DNA of 64,000 nt, taken from positions 496,001 through 560,000 of the forward strand of contig NZ_CP029462.1 of assembly GCF_003367905.1 (NCBI RefSeq), in the 5' to 3' direction. The notes under the pieces were generated by a model that saw nothing but the letters and a program-made list of their open reading frames with translations, did no database searches and was not told the DNA's origin. This DNA is from Megasphaera stantonii. GTDB taxonomy: Bacteria; Bacillota; Negativicutes; Veillonellales; Megasphaeraceae. The number at the start of each line of letters is the position of its first letter. The stretch's first letter is position 1. Position numbers and translations under genes: made by a program. Below, in pieces: positions 32,653 through 42,073 of the stretch.

Positions 32653-34446
32653 TTATTTCTTGACGAGTTCTTCTTCTACCTGAATGTGAAGCTCGTGAAG
32701 TTGTTTTTTCGTAACTTCCGACGGCGCTTCGCTCATGGGGTCGATAGCGTTCTGCGTCTTCGGGAAGGCGATGACGTCGCGGATGGACTTGCGTTTGAGC
32801 ATGAGCATGATCATGCGGTCCAGGCCGAAGGCCAAGCCTCCGTGAGGGGGAGCGCCGTATTCGAAGGCCCGGAGCAGGAAGCCGAATTTCTGTTCTGCTT
32901 CTTCCGGCGTAAGGCCGATAGCCTTAAATACGCGCTGCTGCAAATCAGGCTGGTAAATACGGAGGGAGCCGCCACCCAGTTCGACGCCGTTGAGAACGAG
33001 GTCGTATGCCTTAGCATAGACGTGAGCCGGGTCTGTTTCCAATTTATCCAGGTCTTCGTCGCGGATAGCCGTGAACGGATGATGCATGGCGACGTAGCGT
33101 TTTTCTTCTTCGCTGTATTCGAACATAGGGAAATCGACAACCCAGGTGAAGGCGAATTTGCTTTCGTCGATCATGTTCATGCGGCGGGCCATTTCCTTAC
33201 GCAGTTCGCCGAGAGCTGCTGCGACGACGGCCGGTTTGTCGGCAATCATGAGAACCAAGTCGCCCGTTTCGCTGCCGCACTTTTCGCCGATAGCTTTGAG
33301 CGTATCTTCGCCGAGGAATTTCTTAACCTGCGATTTCAGCGTGCCGTCTTCCATGAAGCAGATCCATGCCAGGCCCTTGGCGCCGTAGCGGGATACGTAT
33401 TCGACGAGGTTGTCCAGTTCGCGGCGCGGAATGCCGGCGTCGCCCTTGACGTTGATGGCCTTGACCTGGCCGCCGTTGTCGACAACGGAGCGGAACACTT
33501 TGAATTCCGTATCGCGGACGAGGTCCGTAATGTCGGTAAACTTCATGTCGAAGCGCAGGTCCGGCTTATCAGAGCCGTAGTTTTCCATGGCGTAGTCCCA
33601 GGTCATGCGGTGAATCGGCAGTTCTACGTCGTGGCCCAGCGTTTCCTTGAAGATATAGTGAACCATTTCTTCGACGAGCGTCAAGATTTCTTCCTGATCC
33701 ATAAAGGACATTTCCATGTCCAGCTGAGTGAATTCAGGCTGGCGATCGGCGCGCAGGTCTTCATCGCGGAAGCAACGGGCGATCTGATAGTAGCGGTCCA
33801 TGCCGGAAATCATGAGCAGCTGTTTGAAAATCTGCGGAGACTGGGGCAATGCATAGAACTTGCCTTCGTTGACGCGGCTCGGTACAAGGTAGTCGCGGGC
33901 GCCTTCAGGCGTGCTCTTGCACAGCTCCGGCGTTTCGATATCGATGAAGCCGTGTTCGTTCAGGAACGTGCGCATAGCGTGTTTTACTTTATGGCGCATG
34001 ATGAGGTTGTTCTGCATTTCCGGACGGCGCAGGTCGAGATACCGGTATTTCAAGCGGATCTTTTCGTCGACGTCGATGTTATCTTCAATGTAGAACGGCG
34101 GCGTCTTGGACGAGTTGAGAATACGCAGCTCTTCGCAGCGGATTTCAATCGTGCCGGTCTTCATCTTCGGGTTTACCGTATCCGTATCGCGCATGCGCAC
34201 GACGCCGCGGACAGCCAGAACGTATTCCGTACGGACCTGTTCGGCCTTTTTAAAGGAAACTTCTTCGTAATCCGGCGAGGCTACGACCTGTACGATACCC
34301 GTACGGTCGCGGAGGTCGATGAAAATCAATCCGCCGTGATCGCGGCGGCGTTCCACCCAACCGCACAGAATTACTTCTTTGCCATTGTCCGCTTCGCTGA
34401 CTTCAGCACAATATTGCGAGCGGTGCAAACCTTCCATTGTATCCAT
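32653..34446 (-). CDS. aspS: Aspartyl-tRNA synthetase
   Basis: A 597-residue class IIb synthetase of the bacterial type: an N-terminal OB fold (CGWVERRRDHGGLIFIDLRDRTG, ends CGWVERR, LRDRTG), motif 2 around ARCFRDEDLRADRQPEFTQLD (ends ARCFRDE, FTQLD), a GAD insertion domain between about 290 and 420, and motif 3 GGLAFGLDRMIMLM. It charges tRNA(Asp) in the cytoplasm. Start chosen at the ATG 34446 (MDTMEGLHRS), seven bases past the hisS stop, with AAGGG upstream. Confidence 0.97.
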   Translation of the reverse strand: MDTMEGLHRSQYCAEVSEADNGKEVILCGWVERRRDHGGLIFIDLRDRTGIVQVVASPDYEEVSFKKAEQVRTEYVLAVRGVVRMRDTDTVNPKMKTGTIEIRCEELRILNSSKTPPFYIEDNIDVDEKIRLKYRYLDLRRPEMQNNLIMRHKVKHAMRTFLNEHGFIDIETPELCKSTPEGARDYLVPSRVNEGKFYALPQSPQIFKQLLMISGMDRYYQIARCFRDEDLRADRQPEFTQLDMEMSFMDQEEILTLVEEMVHYIFKETLGHDVELPIHRMTWDYAMENYGSDKPDLRFDMKFTDITDLVRDTEFKVFRSVVDNGGQVKAINVKGDAGIPRRELDNLVEYVSRYGAKGLAWICFMEDGTLKSQVKKFLGEDTLKAIGEKCGSETGDLVLMIADKPAVVAAALGELRKEMARRMNMIDESKFAFTWVVDFPMFEYSEEEKRYVAMHHPFTAIRDEDLDKLETDPAHVYAKAYDLVLNGVELGGGSLRIYQPDLQQRVFKAIGLTPEEAEQKFGFLLRAFEYGAPPHGGLAFGLDRMIMLMLKRKSIRDVIAFPKTQNAIDPMSEAPSEVTKKQLHELHIQVEEELVKK

Positions 34447-34453
34447 GAATGAA

Positions 34454-35719
34454 TCATCCCTTCTTATGTGTTTCCATATATGCAACAATTCCGTCGATCG
34501 GAACGCTGACTTGCTCTTTCGTAGCCATATCGCGGACCTGAGCCTGACCGGCGGCCAGCTCTTCTTCGCCGATAATGACTGTATAATCGGCTTCCAGGCG
34601 GTTCGCCGATTTCATCTGCCCCTTCATGCTGCGGCCCATCGTGTCGATTTCGGCATACATGCCCTTGGCACGAAGCTGCTGCTGGAGGCTGAAGGCTTCC
34701 GTCTTAGCCGCGTCGCCGAGGGCTACGATGAATACGGGCTGCTTCTTTTCTACCGGCGGCAGCAGGCCTTGTTCCTTCAAAGTCAGGAGCAGCCGTTCCA
34801 TGCCGATGGCAAAGCCGATGCCCGGCGTCGCCGGACCGCCCACTTCTTCGATGAGGCCGTCATAGCGGCCGCCGCCGCAGACCGTACTCTGAGCCCCTAA
34901 GGGAGCGTACATGATTTCAAAGGCCGTATTCGTATAATAATCCAAGCCGCGGACAAGGCGCGGGTCCAATTCGTAAGGAATGCCGATCTTCGTCAGGTAT
35001 TCCTGAACCTTCGCAAAGTGTTCCTTGCAGTCGTCGCAAAGGTTGTCCGTCAGCTCGGGAACGCCGACAGCGGCCTGCTTGCAGCCTTCTTCCTTGCAGT
35101 CGAGGACGCGCAGGGGATTCTTTTCCAGACGGGCCTTGCAGTCGTCGCAGAGCTGCTCTTTTTTATCGGCGAAGAAATCGAGGAGCTTCTGCCGGTAAAT
35201 GGGACGGCATTTCGGGCAGCCGACGGAATTGAGATGAAGGACTAAGTCGTTCAGTCCCAATTCGCGGAACAGCTGAAAGGCCATCGCGATGATTTCCGCA
35301 TCAACGGCCGGGTCCTTCGAGCCGATTTCTTCAACGCCGAACTGATTAAACTGGCGGTACCGTCCGGCCTGAGGACGGTCGTGACGGAACATAGGCCCCA
35401 TGTAATAGAACTTATGAACCTTCGGGTCGCCGTATAATTTATGCTCCAAATACGCGCGGACGACGGACGCCGTATTTTCAGGGCGCAAAGTCATGCTGCG
35501 GCCGCCGCGGTCATTGAAGGTGTACATTTCTTTCGTAACGACGTCGGTCGTTTCGCCGATGCCGCGCAAAAACAATTCGGTACTTTCAAACAAAGGGGTA
35601 CGAATTTCGCCGAACCCGTAAAGCGAACAGATCTGACGGATTTTCTGCTCTAAAATCTGCCAATCTGCCGTTTGTTCCGGCAAGAAATCCTGCGTACCTC
35701 TGGGTGCGGTAATTGCCAT
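34454..35719 (-). CDS. hisS: Histidyl-tRNA synthetase
   Basis: A 421-residue class IIa synthetase. It begins MAITAPRGTQDFLPEQ, typical of HisRS. Motif 2 is FYYMGPMFRHDRPQAGRYRQF (ends FYYMGPM, RYRQF), the histidine-specific signatures are LVRGLDYYTNTAFEI and GGGRYDGLIEEVGG, and motif 3 is GIGFAIGMERLLL. A Zn-like Cys cluster at about 173-232 (CPKCR, CDDCKA, CDDCKEH) is present. The ATG at 35719 follows GGAGGAGAGG, so the 11-codon extension is rejected. It overlaps the end of hemZ by one base. Confidence 0.97.
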   Translation of the reverse strand: MAITAPRGTQDFLPEQTADWQILEQKIRQICSLYGFGEIRTPLFESTELFLRGIGETTDVVTKEMYTFNDRGGRSMTLRPENTASVVRAYLEHKLYGDPKVHKFYYMGPMFRHDRPQAGRYRQFNQFGVEEIGSKDPAVDAEIIAMAFQLFRELGLNDLVLHLNSVGCPKCRPIYRQKLLDFFADKKEQLCDDCKARLEKNPLRVLDCKEEGCKQAAVGVPELTDNLCDDCKEHFAKVQEYLTKIGIPYELDPRLVRGLDYYTNTAFEIMYAPLGAQSTVCGGGRYDGLIEEVGGPATPGIGFAIGMERLLLTLKEQGLLPPVEKKQPVFIVALGDAAKTEAFSLQQQLRAKGMYAEIDTMGRSMKGQMKSANRLEADYTVIIGEEELAAGQAQVRDMATKEQVSVPIDGIVAYMETHKKG

Positions 35720-37182
35720 TACAAATCCTCTCCTCCATATATGATAGCACACAAACGGCGGCGCTGCCTCATGTTTTCCGGCAGAGCCTCTATATATCTG
35801 TCTATGTCCTTAGGCATGTACAGCTTTTCCAGACTGTGGCCGTCGCTGCGGACAAATTTCGTCGCTCCCCCCGGCCCGGCGGCCAGGACGGTTCCCCGTT
35901 CTTCCATCATTTCGATGTTATAGGGGCTGATTGCTCCCGGCAAGGCGTAGCCGACGTTGGCGAAACTGGCGGCCATATAGGTCTGCCGATACATATAATA
36001 CGGCCCGTAGCCGCCTTCCTGCAGCGTTTGCCGGCACACGTCCAGCATAGCGCCCACTTCCTCGGCAGAAGGAATCTTCTCCCGCAGGGGGTGATGAAAT
36101 AAAGGCGCCCGTTTTTTTAATGCTAACGTATGAATTGTAACATTTTCTGGGTGCAGTTGGCAAACAATTTCCATATTTTCCCGCATATCCTCTGCGGTTT
36201 GGCCGGGAAGGCCGGCGATAAAGTCCATATTGACGACGGGAAAGGCCATTTGTCTGCATCGCTCGTACATGTCGTATATATCTTCCGTCGTATGCCGCCG
36301 CCCGATGGCGTCGAGAAGGCGCTGCTGCATCGTCTGGGGATTGACGCTGATACGTGTCACGCCGCTGCGGCGCAGCAAGGCCAATACGTCTTCCGATGCC
36401 GTATCGGGCCGCCCCGCTTCGACAGTCCACTCTTCCGCGCCGGCAAAGACGGAGCTCATGGCCGTCATCAGCCGCCGCAGTATTGGCAGGGGCAGGCACG
36501 TCGGCGTGCCGCCGCCTACGTAAGCCGAGCGGATGCGCAGGCCGTACTGCCGGCACAAACGGCCCATATCTTCTATATCGGCGACGATGGCGTCGGCAAA
36601 ATCCTGAAGTGCGCCATCGTTCTCTTCTCCGATAAGACGCGAAGGAAAGGAACAGTACACGCAATGGCTGGGACAGTAGGGAATGCCGACATATACGGAA
36701 ATATCCTTCTTGCCGCCCGTCACATAGGGCCGCTGCACCGCCGCCATCTGGACGAGAAACTTCGCCGTGTCTTCCGCTACCTCATACCGGCTGCACAGAT
36801 GACGACGGACTGCTTCCGCATCCATCCCTTCGTCAAACAGGCGATGAACTAATTTGGTAGGTCGCACGCCGATGAGCGTTCCCCACGGGCTCTTGGGCTT
36901 GCCGCTGAACTGTTCGTGCCAATGGAGGAGGCAGTCCTTGATATCGGCCCGCTCGGCTCCCGGCCGGGACAGCCAGGCTTCCGACCGCCAGGTGCCGTCG
37001 CCGCCGAAGACGCAGGACAAACGGAGACGGCCGTCCCGTTCTTCCAGGACGACCGCTGCGCCTATAGTGCGGCATTCGCGGCCGCCGACATAGCCCAGGG
37101 AGGCCATGACCTGGCCGACGAGGGAGTGATATCGTTCGGGGCCGCTGTAGCTGTAGGTCTGAAGGTCCGGCGTATTATTCAT
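35719..37182 (-). CDS. hemZ: Oxygen-independent coproporphyrinogen III dehydrogenase-like radical SAM protein HemZ
   Basis: A 487-residue radical SAM enzyme. The cluster motif is IPYCPSHCVYCSFPS (CxxxCxYC), near residue 170. GGGTPT, the HemN-type motif, follows, then VNPQTMQQRLL and NMDFIAGLPGQT. The long N-terminal region before the radical SAM core is the mark of HemZ rather than HemN or HemW. The family is linked to anaerobic porphyrin synthesis, but activity of HemZ proteins is not always proven. The ATG at 37182 overlaps the fur stop by eight bases; a 14-codon GTG extension inside fur is possible. Confidence 0.88.
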   Translation of the reverse strand: MNNTPDLQTYSYSGPERYHSLVGQVMASLGYVGGRECRTIGAAVVLEERDGRLRLSCVFGGDGTWRSEAWLSRPGAERADIKDCLLHWHEQFSGKPKSPWGTLIGVRPTKLVHRLFDEGMDAEAVRRHLCSRYEVAEDTAKFLVQMAAVQRPYVTGGKKDISVYVGIPYCPSHCVYCSFPSRLIGEENDGALQDFADAIVADIEDMGRLCRQYGLRIRSAYVGGGTPTCLPLPILRRLMTAMSSVFAGAEEWTVEAGRPDTASEDVLALLRRSGVTRISVNPQTMQQRLLDAIGRRHTTEDIYDMYERCRQMAFPVVNMDFIAGLPGQTAEDMRENMEIVCQLHPENVTIHTLALKKRAPLFHHPLREKIPSAEEVGAMLDVCRQTLQEGGYGPYYMYRQTYMAASFANVGYALPGAISPYNIEMMEERGTVLAAGPGGATKFVRSDGHSLEKLYMPKDIDRYIEALPENMRQRRRLCAIIYGGEDL

Positions 37183-37678
37183 GTTCGCCTTGTTCAGCCT
37201 CCCGTTTCTTTTCACATTCTTCACAATAGCCGTATACCTTGAGCTGATGATCTACCGTATGGAAATGGAGGCGCTTCTGCAAAATAGACTCCAGCGTTTC
37301 CAGCAGGTCGTCCTGGCATTCCCACACCTTGCCGCAGCCCATGCAGATCAGGTGATGATGGAAATGGCCTTCGTTGTCTCGGTCGTTCAATTCGTAGCGG
37401 CTGCAGCCGTCGTCGAAATCGAGTTTTTTCAGAAGGTCCATTTCCGTAAACAAGTCGAGCGTCCGATATACCGTAGCCAGGCCGATGTCCGGAGACATCT
37501 TCTTTACGATTTCAAAGACCTCTTCGGCGTTCATGTGGCGGATATCGCTTTCGACGAAGGCCCGCAGGATGACCTGCCGCTGCGACGTCATCTTGCATTT
37601 CTTGTCTTTTATCTTGTCTTTCATGCGCTTCATCATGATATTCATGATTTCTTCTTTACTGGTGTTGTTAGTTTCCAT
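37175..37678 (-). CDS. fur: Fur-family metalloregulator
   Basis: A 167-residue Fur/PerR-type repressor. The winged helix includes MTSQRQVILRAF and IGLATVYRTLDLF. The dimerisation domain has HFHHHLICMGCGKVWEC with a metal-site His cluster and the structural-zinc pairs CMGC and YCEECEKK. The N-terminus has about 28 extra basic residues, largely Lys and Met. Which metal it senses cannot be read with confidence; Fur is likelier than Zur or PerR by overall pattern. It overlaps the upstream AI-2E gene by 11 bases and hemZ by eight, so iron/redox and haem genes share an mRNA. Confidence 0.88.
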   Translation of the reverse strand: METNNTSKEEIMNIMMKRMKDKIKDKKCKMTSQRQVILRAFVESDIRHMNAEEVFEIVKKMSPDIGLATVYRTLDLFTEMDLLKKLDFDDGCSRYELNDRDNEGHFHHHLICMGCGKVWECQDDLLETLESILQKRLHFHTVDHQLKVYGYCEECEKKREAEQGEHE

Positions 37679-38744
37679 ATGTATTCATCGCCTTTTCTTT
37701 ATACGTATTGTAAAACCACAAATGCTTGCACAAAATCTGCAGGACCGCCGTTACGGGTACAGTCAGTATCATGCCGGCCACGCCGAACAGCGTGCCGCCG
37801 ATGAGCAGCGCGATGACGATGACGACGGGATGGAGGCTGATAACTGCCCCCATAACCTGCGGCATGATGAGGTGGCTGTCTATCTGCTGAATGATGACGT
37901 AAAATACGAGGACCTTGACCGACAAGGTCAGGTCGACAGTCGCTCCCAGCAGGATAGCCGGTATGGCTCCCACGATAGGTCCGACGATAGGAACCCACTC
38001 TGTAATAGCCGCAATCAAGCCGATGACCATGGGATAGGGAACGCCCATAGCCCACATGCCGAGAAAGGTCAGCGTGGCGATAATGCAGCTCATGAGCAGC
38101 TGTCCGCGTATGTAGCGGCTCAGCACCGTGTGTATTTCATCAAACACCACCGCCAGCTGAGGACGGTAGTGCTCCGGGTAAATATTGACAAAGGACCGTA
38201 CCATGCGGCCGCCGTCCTTCATGAAGTAAAACGTAATGAAGGGGACGACGAAAAATTCCACGACCGTGCCGGCTATGACGAAGACGGAGCGGATGAGGTT
38301 GGTCACGCCTTCTACGCCGTAATTGCCGACCTTGACGAAGGCGTCGTTGATGATGACCTTGATCTGCTCGGGAATGTAAAACTGCGTCTGTTCATTTTCC
38401 AGCTGGTTGACCAGCGCCGCCGTCTGGGCCACCAGGTTATTGAAGTTGGCCGCCAATAAATTCAGCTGATACAGCAGCGGCTTGAGTATGACGTTCGTCA
38501 AGCCGGTCATGACCAGGATAAACGTAAAAAACGAAAGGAGTATGGCTATGTCCGCGGGCAGACGCCGATTCGTCAGCTTGTAGCACAGGCGCATAAACAG
38601 ATTCCGCATCGGCATCAAGATGAACGTCAGGATCAGCGATATGACGACGGGCCAGTAGATGGAATGGACCAGCAGGAACAGCGCGCCGGCGAGAGCCGTC
38701 AGGGTGACGCGCAGCCAGAACTGGGATTCCTTGTACATAGACAT
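37668..38744 (-). CDS. AI-2E family transporter (putative exporter)
   Basis: A 358-residue polytopic membrane protein with two N-terminal helices at about 10-60, a third near 70-90, a soluble-like segment at about 95-140 (with NQLENEQTQF), and five or so further helices after 150. The motif FFVVPFITFYFMKDG and the C-terminal IVGPIVGAIPAILLGA and GVAGMILTVPVTAV are typical of the AI-2E/PerM/YdiK family. Members export varied small solutes; autoinducer-2 is only one proposal. It overlaps fur by 11 bases and follows the MBL gene by three. Confidence 0.88.
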   Translation of the reverse strand: MSMYKESQFWLRVTLTALAGALFLLVHSIYWPVVISLILTFILMPMRNLFMRLCYKLTNRRLPADIAILLSFFTFILVMTGLTNVILKPLLYQLNLLAANFNNLVAQTAALVNQLENEQTQFYIPEQIKVIINDAFVKVGNYGVEGVTNLIRSVFVIAGTVVEFFVVPFITFYFMKDGGRMVRSFVNIYPEHYRPQLAVVFDEIHTVLSRYIRGQLLMSCIIATLTFLGMWAMGVPYPMVIGLIAAITEWVPIVGPIVGAIPAILLGATVDLTLSVKVLVFYVIIQQIDSHLIMPQVMGAVISLHPVVIVIALLIGGTLFGVAGMILTVPVTAVLQILCKHLWFYNTYKEKAMNTYGN

Positions 38745-38747
38745 GGC

Positions 38748-39383
38748 TTACCAGCCTCCGTATAGGAAGGGGTTTCCCCGCCGTTCTTCCCCTATAGTCG
38801 ATTCCGGCCCGTGTCCCGGCAGGACGACCGTATCGTCAGGCAGGCCCATGAGCTTGTCGTTGATGCTGCTGATGAGCGTGCGGGACGAGCCGCCGTATAA
38901 ATCCGTACGGCCTACGGAGTAGCGGAACAAGGTGTCGCCGGAAAAGACGACGCCCTCGCCGTACAGGCACAGGCCGCCCGGCGTATGGCCCGGCGTTTCA
39001 ATGACCGTAAAGGACAGATTGCCCAAGGTAATCGTATCGCCTTCATGGGCGATGTAATCGGGCGACGCGCATTCGATGGGATGGCCCATGAACAGGGACA
39101 GGTTGTTTCTGGAATTGCTGATTAAATCCTTATCGCCTTCGCCGATGTATACAGGGACGTTTTTACGGTTCCGAAGCTCCTGCAGAGCTCCGATGTGGTC
39201 GGCATGGCCGTGGGTCTGGAATATAAATTTTAAATGGAGCTGGTGATCTTCCAGGGCCTGGTTAATTTTGTCGTAATCCCAGGCCGGATCGACGACCATT
39301 GCGTCTTTCGTCTCGCTGTCGTATACGATGTAGCAGTTCGTCATAACGGGCCCCAACATCATTGTCATATATTTCATGCTCAT
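38748..39383 (-). CDS. MBL-fold hydrolase, glyoxalase II-like
   Basis: A 211-residue metallo-beta-lactamase-fold enzyme. The metal motif is THGHADHIGAL near residue 58. Other ligands are in ETPGHTPGG, FSGDTLFRYSVGRTDL and PGHGPEST. This arrangement is that of YcbL-type short hydroxyacylglutathione hydrolase homologues, which lack the C-terminal substrate domain. The substrate in this organism is unknown and need not be a glutathione thioester. The gene lies between dtd and the AI-2E gene with gaps of 12 and 3 bases. Confidence 0.88.
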   Translation of the reverse strand: MSMKYMTMMLGPVMTNCYIVYDSETKDAMVVDPAWDYDKINQALEDHQLHLKFIFQTHGHADHIGALQELRNRKNVPVYIGEGDKDLISNSRNNLSLFMGHPIECASPDYIAHEGDTITLGNLSFTVIETPGHTPGGLCLYGEGVVFSGDTLFRYSVGRTDLYGGSSRTLISSINDKLMGLPDDTVVLPGHGPESTIGEERRGNPFLYGGW

Positions 39384-39395
39384 ATAAGTGTCCTC

Positions 39396-39845
39396 CTAAA
39401 ATAATTTTTTGCTGTCTACGAGGATCGTAACCGGGCCGTGATTTTCCAGCGAAACGACCATTTCCGTCCGGAACCGGCCCGTAGCCGTGCGGATGCCCAT
39501 GGCGCTCACGGCGGAGACGAACTTCTCATACAGCGCTTCGGCCAATTCCGGCGGCGCCGCTTCGGTAAAGCTGGGCCGGCGGCCATGGCGGGCGTCGCCG
39601 CACAGGGTGAATTGCGACACGACGAGCATGTCGCCGCCGATATCGACGAGGGATCGGTTCATCTTTCCCTTGTCGTCTTCAAAAATACGCAGGTTGGCGA
39701 TCTTTTCCGCCATGTACAGCGCGTCCTTTTCGTTGTCATCCTGGGCCACGCCCAGCAGGACCGTCAGGCCCAGGCCTGCGCGGCCCGTTTCCACGCCTTC
39801 CGACGTCACGGACGACGTCAGCGTTCTCTGCACTACTGCTCTCAT
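39396..39845 (-). CDS. dtd: D-aminoacyl-tRNA deacylase
   Basis: A 149-residue Dtd that hydrolyses D-amino acids wrongly attached to tRNA. It starts [13 protein letters not shown], has [20 protein letters not shown] (the SQFTL motif) and ends with [11 protein letters not shown], the GPVT element of the active site. Length is normal. Its ATG overlaps the relA stop by four bases, the well-known rel-dtd arrangement of Firmicutes. Confidence 0.97.
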   Translation of the reverse strand: MRAVVQRTLTSSVTSEGVETGRAGLGLTVLLGVAQDDNEKDALYMAEKIANLRIFEDDKGKMNRSLVDIGGDMLVVSQFTLCGDARHGRRPSFTEAAPPELAEALYEKFVSAVSAMGIRTATGRFRTEMVVSLENHGPVTILVDSKKLF

Positions 39846-42061
39846 TGCTGTCCTCCTGTATAGCGCTGTACGAGGTATACGTCCTTCAAGCGCCGGATTT
39901 TCGTCGTGACGAATTCAAACTGAGCCAAATCCTTGATGCTGATGCTCATATGAATCGTAACGCTCTTCGTGTCGTTGACCTTCGCGTTGACAGACAGGAC
40001 GGAAATCTTCATTTCCGCCAGGGCCGCCATGATTTCCGCCATGATGCCCGTGCGGTCGTAGGCGACGATTTCCATGCTGACTTCAAAGTTTTCGTTGCTG
40101 CCGTATTCCCATTCCACGTCGATGAGGCGGTCGATGTCGTTCTGGTTGTTGCTGATATTGGGACAGTCGGCACGATGGACCGAAACGCCGCGGCCCCGCG
40201 TGATAAAGCCGATGATCGGATCGCCCGGCACGGGGCTGCAGCACTTAGCCAGCCGTACGAGAAGGCCCGGCTCGCCCTTGACCAGCACACCTGTGCCGTT
40301 GGATTTGACGGGCTTTTTCGGCTTGAGCTTTTCTATCATGGCCAGGCTGCTCTTTTCTTCCTGCTTCTGCAGTTCCTTCTTGTGCAGCTCCAGCAGCTTG
40401 ATGAGGACCGTATTGACGGCGAATCCGCCGTAGCCTACGGCGGCGACGAGGTCGTCTTCCGAACCGGCGTTCATCTGCTTGGCGACCCGGGCCAGACGGC
40501 CGGCCGTGTTGATGGCCTTCCAGTCGTGGCCTAAGCGCTTGCATTCCCGTTCCAATGCTTCGGCGCCTTTCAGGATATTGTCTTCTCTATTTTCCTTCTT
40601 GAACCAGTTGCGGATTTTCGAGCGGCTTTCGGAGCTGCCGACGATTTTCAGCCAGTCCAGGCTGGGCTTCCCGACCTTAGACGTGATGATTTCTACGATA
40701 TCGCCGTTTTTCAGCGCGTAATCCAGCGGCACGATCTTGCCGTTTACCTTGGCGCCGACGCAGCGATGGCCGACGTCCGTATGGATGCGGTAGGCAAAGT
40801 CGATGGGAATAGCCCCCTGGGGCAGGTCGATGACGTCGCCCCGCGGCGTAAAGACGAAGACTTCGTCGGAGAAGGCGTCGAGCTTGAGGGCGTTGACGAA
40901 TTCCTGGGGATTGCTCGTATCCTGCCATTCGAGGAGGTTGCGGAGCCAGCCCATCTTTTCGTCGAATTCGTTCTTGCCGGCGTTGGCGTTGCCTTCCTTA
41001 TACCGCCAATGGGCCGCGACGCCGTATTCGGCGATGTGATGCATTTCCCAGGTCCGAATCTGGATTTCTACGGGCTGCCCTCTCGTGCCGATGACCGTCG
41101 TATGCAGGGACTGGTAGTTGTTCGGCTTCGGCATGGCGATGTAGTCCTTGAAGCGGTACGGCAGGGGCTTCCACAAGCTGTGGACGATGCCCAGGACGCC
41201 GTAGCAGTCCTGAACGGAATCGACGATGACCCGGATGGCGAACAAGTCGTATACCTGGCTGAGATCGCGGTTATCTTTTTTCATCTTTTTATAAATGCTG
41301 TAAAAATGTTTCGGCCGGCCGTTGATCTCGCATTGGATATGGGCGTCCTCCAGGGCTTTGCGCAGTACGTCGATGGCTTCGTTGATGATTTCCTCGCGGA
41401 CGTGCCGCTTCTGCTTCATCTGATCTACCAGGTCGTAGTATTTATCGGGTTCCAAATAGCGGAAGGACAAGTCTTCCAATTCCCACTTGATATTGAAAAT
41501 ACCGAGGCGATGAGCCAGGGGCGCGAAGATTTCCAGCGTTTCCTGGGCGATGCGCTTTTGCTTGTCGCTGCGCATGTACCGCAGGGTCCGCATGTTGTGC
41601 AGGCGGTCGGCCAGCTTGATGACGACGACCCGCACGTCCTTGGCCATGGCCAGAAACATCTTGCGCATGCTGTTGAGCTGCTGGTCTTCCTTGGTCCGGT
41701 AATTGAGACGGCTCAACTTCGTGACGCCGTCGACGAGGAAGGCCACTTCCTTGCCGAAGAGATTTTTCAAATCGTCCAGCGTATAGTCCGTATCTTCGAC
41801 AACATCGTGCAGAAGAGACGCCGTAATGGTCCGCGTGTCGATTTTCATATCCGCCAAAATCTGGGCCACAGCCAGCGGATGGAGGATATAGGGCTCGCCG
41901 CTGGCCCGGTGCTGTTCCTTATGGGCTTCGGAAGCTAAGGCATAGGCCTTTTTTACGTCGTCGCAGCCGGCATCGGGAAGATAGCTGTGAATCGTATCGA
42001 TTAAATGTTGAAACGCTTTATCCGGCTCGGTAAAGGCCGTTGCTGCATCTTTATGTTCCAT
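39842..42061 (-). CDS. relA: Bifunctional (p)ppGpp synthetase/hydrolase RelA/SpoT
   Basis: A 739-residue Rel enzyme. The hydrolase HD pair is in [10 protein letters not shown] (His85-Asp86), intact, so hydrolysis is expected. The synthetase domain has [13 protein letters not shown] and [20 protein letters not shown] (ends DLFAIRV, YGVLG). A TGS domain starts at [14 protein letters not shown] near 400, then a helical and zinc-finger-like region with [10 protein letters not shown] and HRADCPN, and a C-terminal ACT domain from about 660. It controls the stringent response. It follows recJ by 12 bases. Confidence 0.97.
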   Translation of the reverse strand: MEHKDAATAFTEPDKAFQHLIDTIHSYLPDAGCDDVKKAYALASEAHKEQHRASGEPYILHPLAVAQILADMKIDTRTITASLLHDVVEDTDYTLDDLKNLFGKEVAFLVDGVTKLSRLNYRTKEDQQLNSMRKMFLAMAKDVRVVVIKLADRLHNMRTLRYMRSDKQKRIAQETLEIFAPLAHRLGIFNIKWELEDLSFRYLEPDKYYDLVDQMKQKRHVREEIINEAIDVLRKALEDAHIQCEINGRPKHFYSIYKKMKKDNRDLSQVYDLFAIRVIVDSVQDCYGVLGIVHSLWKPLPYRFKDYIAMPKPNNYQSLHTTVIGTRGQPVEIQIRTWEMHHIAEYGVAAHWRYKEGNANAGKNEFDEKMGWLRNLLEWQDTSNPQEFVNALKLDAFSDEVFVFTPRGDVIDLPQGAIPIDFAYRIHTDVGHRCVGAKVNGKIVPLDYALKNGDIVEIITSKVGKPSLDWLKIVGSSESRSKIRNWFKKENREDNILKGAEALERECKRLGHDWKAINTAGRLARVAKQMNAGSEDDLVAAVGYGGFAVNTVLIKLLELHKKELQKQEEKSSLAMIEKLKPKKPVKSNGTGVLVKGEPGLLVRLAKCCSPVPGDPIIGFITRGRGVSVHRADCPNISNNQNDIDRLIDVEWEYGSNENFEVSMEIVAYDRTGIMAEIMAALAEMKISVLSVNAKVNDTKSVTIHMSISIKDLAQFEFVTTKIRRLKDVYLVQRYTGGQQ

Positions 42062-42073
42062 ACAAATTCCCCC

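Noticed and set aside
32569-34452. A 627-codon open frame opposite aspS
   Set aside because: Shadow of the aspS reading frame; no recognisable domain, and aspS itself is certain.
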